Source: Bacteroidales bacterium (GTDB lineage: Bacteria; Bacteroidota; Bacteroidia; Bacteroidales; VadinHA17). Taken from it: a stretch of DNA of 6,065 bases. The translations under genes were made by a program, and so were the position numbers. Below the pieces are notes generated by a model, which saw nothing but the letters and a program-made list of their open reading frames with translations, searched no databases and had not been told where the DNA came from. Below, piece by piece: positions 4,466-6,065 of this stretch (position 1 is the first letter of the stretch; each line of letters opens with the position of its first letter). The DNA lies in assembly GCA_020353115.1 (NCBI GenBank), contig CP070687.1, forward strand, positions 2,235,527 through 2,241,591, written 5' to 3'.

Positions 4466-6065
4466 CTAAGATACAAATTTTCTCCGCTTAATCCATGTAT
4501 ATAAAGCGGCGAGCCAGTTTAACCCGCCGATAATAAATGCCACATTTACTATTCCCAGATAGGGTATCAGCAGGGCAGAGACAAGTAAAGCGCCAATTGC
4601 GGATCCGATAAGATCTGAACTGTAGATACCTGAGGAAACTTGCAATATACTGCCTCTCTTCAGGATGGACGCAAGTGAAAATTCCACTCCGGTGAGAATA
4701 GAAATGGCTAAAGTCAGAAAGAAGATGATCAAATGAATAAATCCCGTGGCAGGATTGAGAATCCTGAAAAGCAGGAAAAACAAAGGAAGGATTATGGCAA
4801 AGGTTCCGATAGCAGACTGGACAAGAATAAAATGTCTGAGACGAACCTTTGGTAGGATCTTTTTTCTTATCAGTGGTCCTGTTGCCAATCCTGCCATAAA
4901 AAGGGTAATAATGATTCCCGTTACATGATACAAATAACCATAGACAATCTGAAAAACTATCAGCAGGAGAATTTCAATGGAAGAGGCTGCAAATCCTCCT
5001 GTGAACATTCCGATATTTACCGGATCTCTTCTGAAAATGAGAAACAGGATCAGACAGAACAGGGGTATCCACAGAACCCAGTAATTCAGGTCGAAGAAGC
5101 TCAGCCAGTATGAAATTTGTTTTAAATACGCCCTTGGAATGAAATCGAAGTTTAGATCCGCATCCCTGTCCAGTGAATTCAAAACGATATTCCGCCTGTC
5201 CAGCATTAAACGGTCATCAATATAATACTGGTTAACGTATTCATTCTGAATACCTTTTTGTTCAACCAGTTTGGCTACGGCCAGGCTTAATTCCTTATTG
5301 GAGGCCAGATAGATGTTTTTTTCTCCAGGTATGATATCAACATGAGCAAAGACACTTTGAAGTGTGTTATAAATTATGGAATTTACCTCCACGGCTTCTT
5401 CACTCATGTAGTTAATAGTTGAGGGCATGCCGAGACAAATGATTCCCGAAGGAGTCAGCAACTGTTGCAATTCCTGAAAAAATTCCCATGTATAAAAACG
5501 GTTTACCTGGGCAGAACCGGGAGGCGGAACATTAAGCAATACAATGTCATAGGTCCGGTACGTATCTTTTACAAAAAGCCTGGCATCTCTGTTGTAAATA
5601 ATTATCTTATCGCTTTCTGGCAGGCTTTGGAATTGTCGTGCCGCTTTGATGAGGGATGGATTAATTTCAAGGTAATCGATCGTATCAACAGGGTACTTCA
5701 GGATTTCATCCAGGATCCCCGATACACCGCCGGATACCAGCAGAACAGACTTCGGGTCCGGGTGCTGAACCATTGCATAGTGAACGGCCTCCTCACTAGC
5801 AACGGTATTGAGGGTATTGAATAGTAATATGTAGTTTTCATAATAATTCAGCTGGTCCCCCGTTCTGGTAATCGTCAGGTTACCGTACGGTGTTTCTTTC
5901 AGGAAAACGATCTCCTGGTTGCGAAAAAGATGCTTTTTGGCAAACAAGTCCAGATCTCCTGTAAAAACGGATAAAAAAATAAAAAGATACAATCCGGCAA
6001 GAGGCAGGATCACTGAAATCCTTCTTTTATCTGGATAGAATCTCAGGGCAATGAAAAGGTCTATA
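4466..6065 (-). CDS. Multi-spanning membrane protein with an internal spermidine-synthase-like domain (5' end outside window)
   Basis: The frame is open from the TAG at 4466-4468 to the right edge, giving 532 residues. A GTG at 6011-6013 is an unlikely start because the sequence upstream stays open and coding-like. The visible protein begins with the end of a membrane region, with one hydrophobic segment at 5965-6013. It continues into a spermidine-synthase-like Rossmann domain at about 5120-5930. SGGVSG (5717-5734) matches the nucleotide-binding glycine loop, LEINP (5657-5671) the acidic residue that binds the SAM-derived ligand, and EEAVHYAM the helix that holds the substrate-pocket His. 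The catalytic Asp-Ser-Ser-Asp-Pro is replaced by Asn-Val-Pro-Pro-Pro, with the Asn at 5531-5533. About seven further membrane segments follow (4498-5083). Among them, GGFAASSIEILL and FMAGLATGPLI resemble the opening membrane module of fused MFS/spermidine synthases, and DLIGSAIGALLVSALLIPYLG resembles its closing part. It is probably inner-membrane. The role is uncertain: true spermidine synthesis is doubtful. It is the first gene of the minus-strand group seen here. Confidence 0.82.
   Translation of the reverse strand, partial: IDLFIALRFYPDKRRISVILPLAGLYLFIFLSVFTGDLDLFAKKHLFRNQEIVFLKETPYGNLTITRTGDQLNYYENYILLFNTLNTVASEEAVHYAMVQHPDPKSVLLVSGGVSGILDEILKYPVDTIDYLEINPSLIKAARQFQSLPESDKIIIYNRDARLFVKDTYRTYDIVLLNVPPPGSAQVNRFYTWEFFQELQQLLTPSGIICLGMPSTINYMSEEAVEVNSIIYNTLQSVFAHVDIIPGEKNIYLASNKELSLAVAKLVEQKGIQNEYVNQYYIDDRLMLDRRNIVLNSLDRDADLNFDFIPRAYLKQISYWLSFFDLNYWVLWIPLFCLILFLIFRRDPVNIGMFTGGFAASSIEILLLIVFQIVYGYLYHVTGIIITLFMAGLATGPLIRKKILPKVRLRHFILVQSAIGTFAIILPLFFLLFRILNPATGFIHLIIFFLTLAISILTGVEFSLASILKRGSILQVSSGIYSSDLIGSAIGALLVSALLIPYLGIVNVAFIIGGLNWLAALYTWIKRRKFVS

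Noticed and set aside
5465..5824. 119-codon plus-strand frame opposite the synthase-like domain
   Set aside because: It is antisense to the conserved SGGVSG, LEINP and NVPPP coding stretch and has no recognisable motif.
6011..6013. GTG as the start of the synthase-like gene
   Set aside because: The same frame stays open and coding-like to the window edge, and the family has an N-terminal membrane region, so the start is outside the window.

Overview
The window looks like a piece of a Bacteroidota chromosome, probably Bacteroidales or a related environmental lineage. The reasons are a DUF4382-type lipoprotein with a carboxypeptidase-regulatory-like tail, a DUF6599-type secreted protein, and a small helical-repeat protein of a type that Bacteroidota genomes often mislabel as adenylosuccinate lyase. 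Shine-Dalgarno sites are also mostly weak, and GC content is moderate (a little over 40% by eye). No rRNA, tRNA, CRISPR array or insertion sequence was seen.

Layout. The plus strand opens with the last 26 codons of an msrA-like methionine sulfoxide reductase (1-81). A 222-base gap follows with a possible promoter and a palindrome, then a DUF4382 lipoprotein (304-1077) and a DUF6599-like exported protein (1319-2212). A 407-base convergent gap (2213-2619) holds several perfect inverted repeats and protein-like but interrupted reading frames. Everything to the right is on the minus strand. In transcription order it is a large membrane-spanning spermidine-synthase-like protein whose 5' end lies beyond the window (4466 to the right edge), an AmmeMemoRadiSam-type radical SAM enzyme with a Tat-like leader (3151-4320), and the 173-residue helical-repeat protein (2620-3141) only 9 bases after it.

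How the genes may work together. The three minus-strand genes are plausibly one transcription unit: the last two are tightly packed, and the first two are 145 bases apart with no convincing terminator. Two of them belong to families that use SAM or decarboxylated SAM, and both carry membrane or export features. The synthase-like protein has lost both acidic residues of the usual aminopropyltransferase catalytic motif. The radical SAM enzyme keeps all its cluster cysteines but begins with a Tat-like leader with Lys-Arg in place of twin arginine. The usual AmmeMemoRadiSam partners (AMMECR1 and Memo) are not in this window. A membrane-associated SAM-dependent modification is a reasonable hypothesis, but nothing in the sequence names the substrate. 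The plus-strand lipoprotein and exported protein point to the cell envelope and show no obvious link to the minus-strand group.
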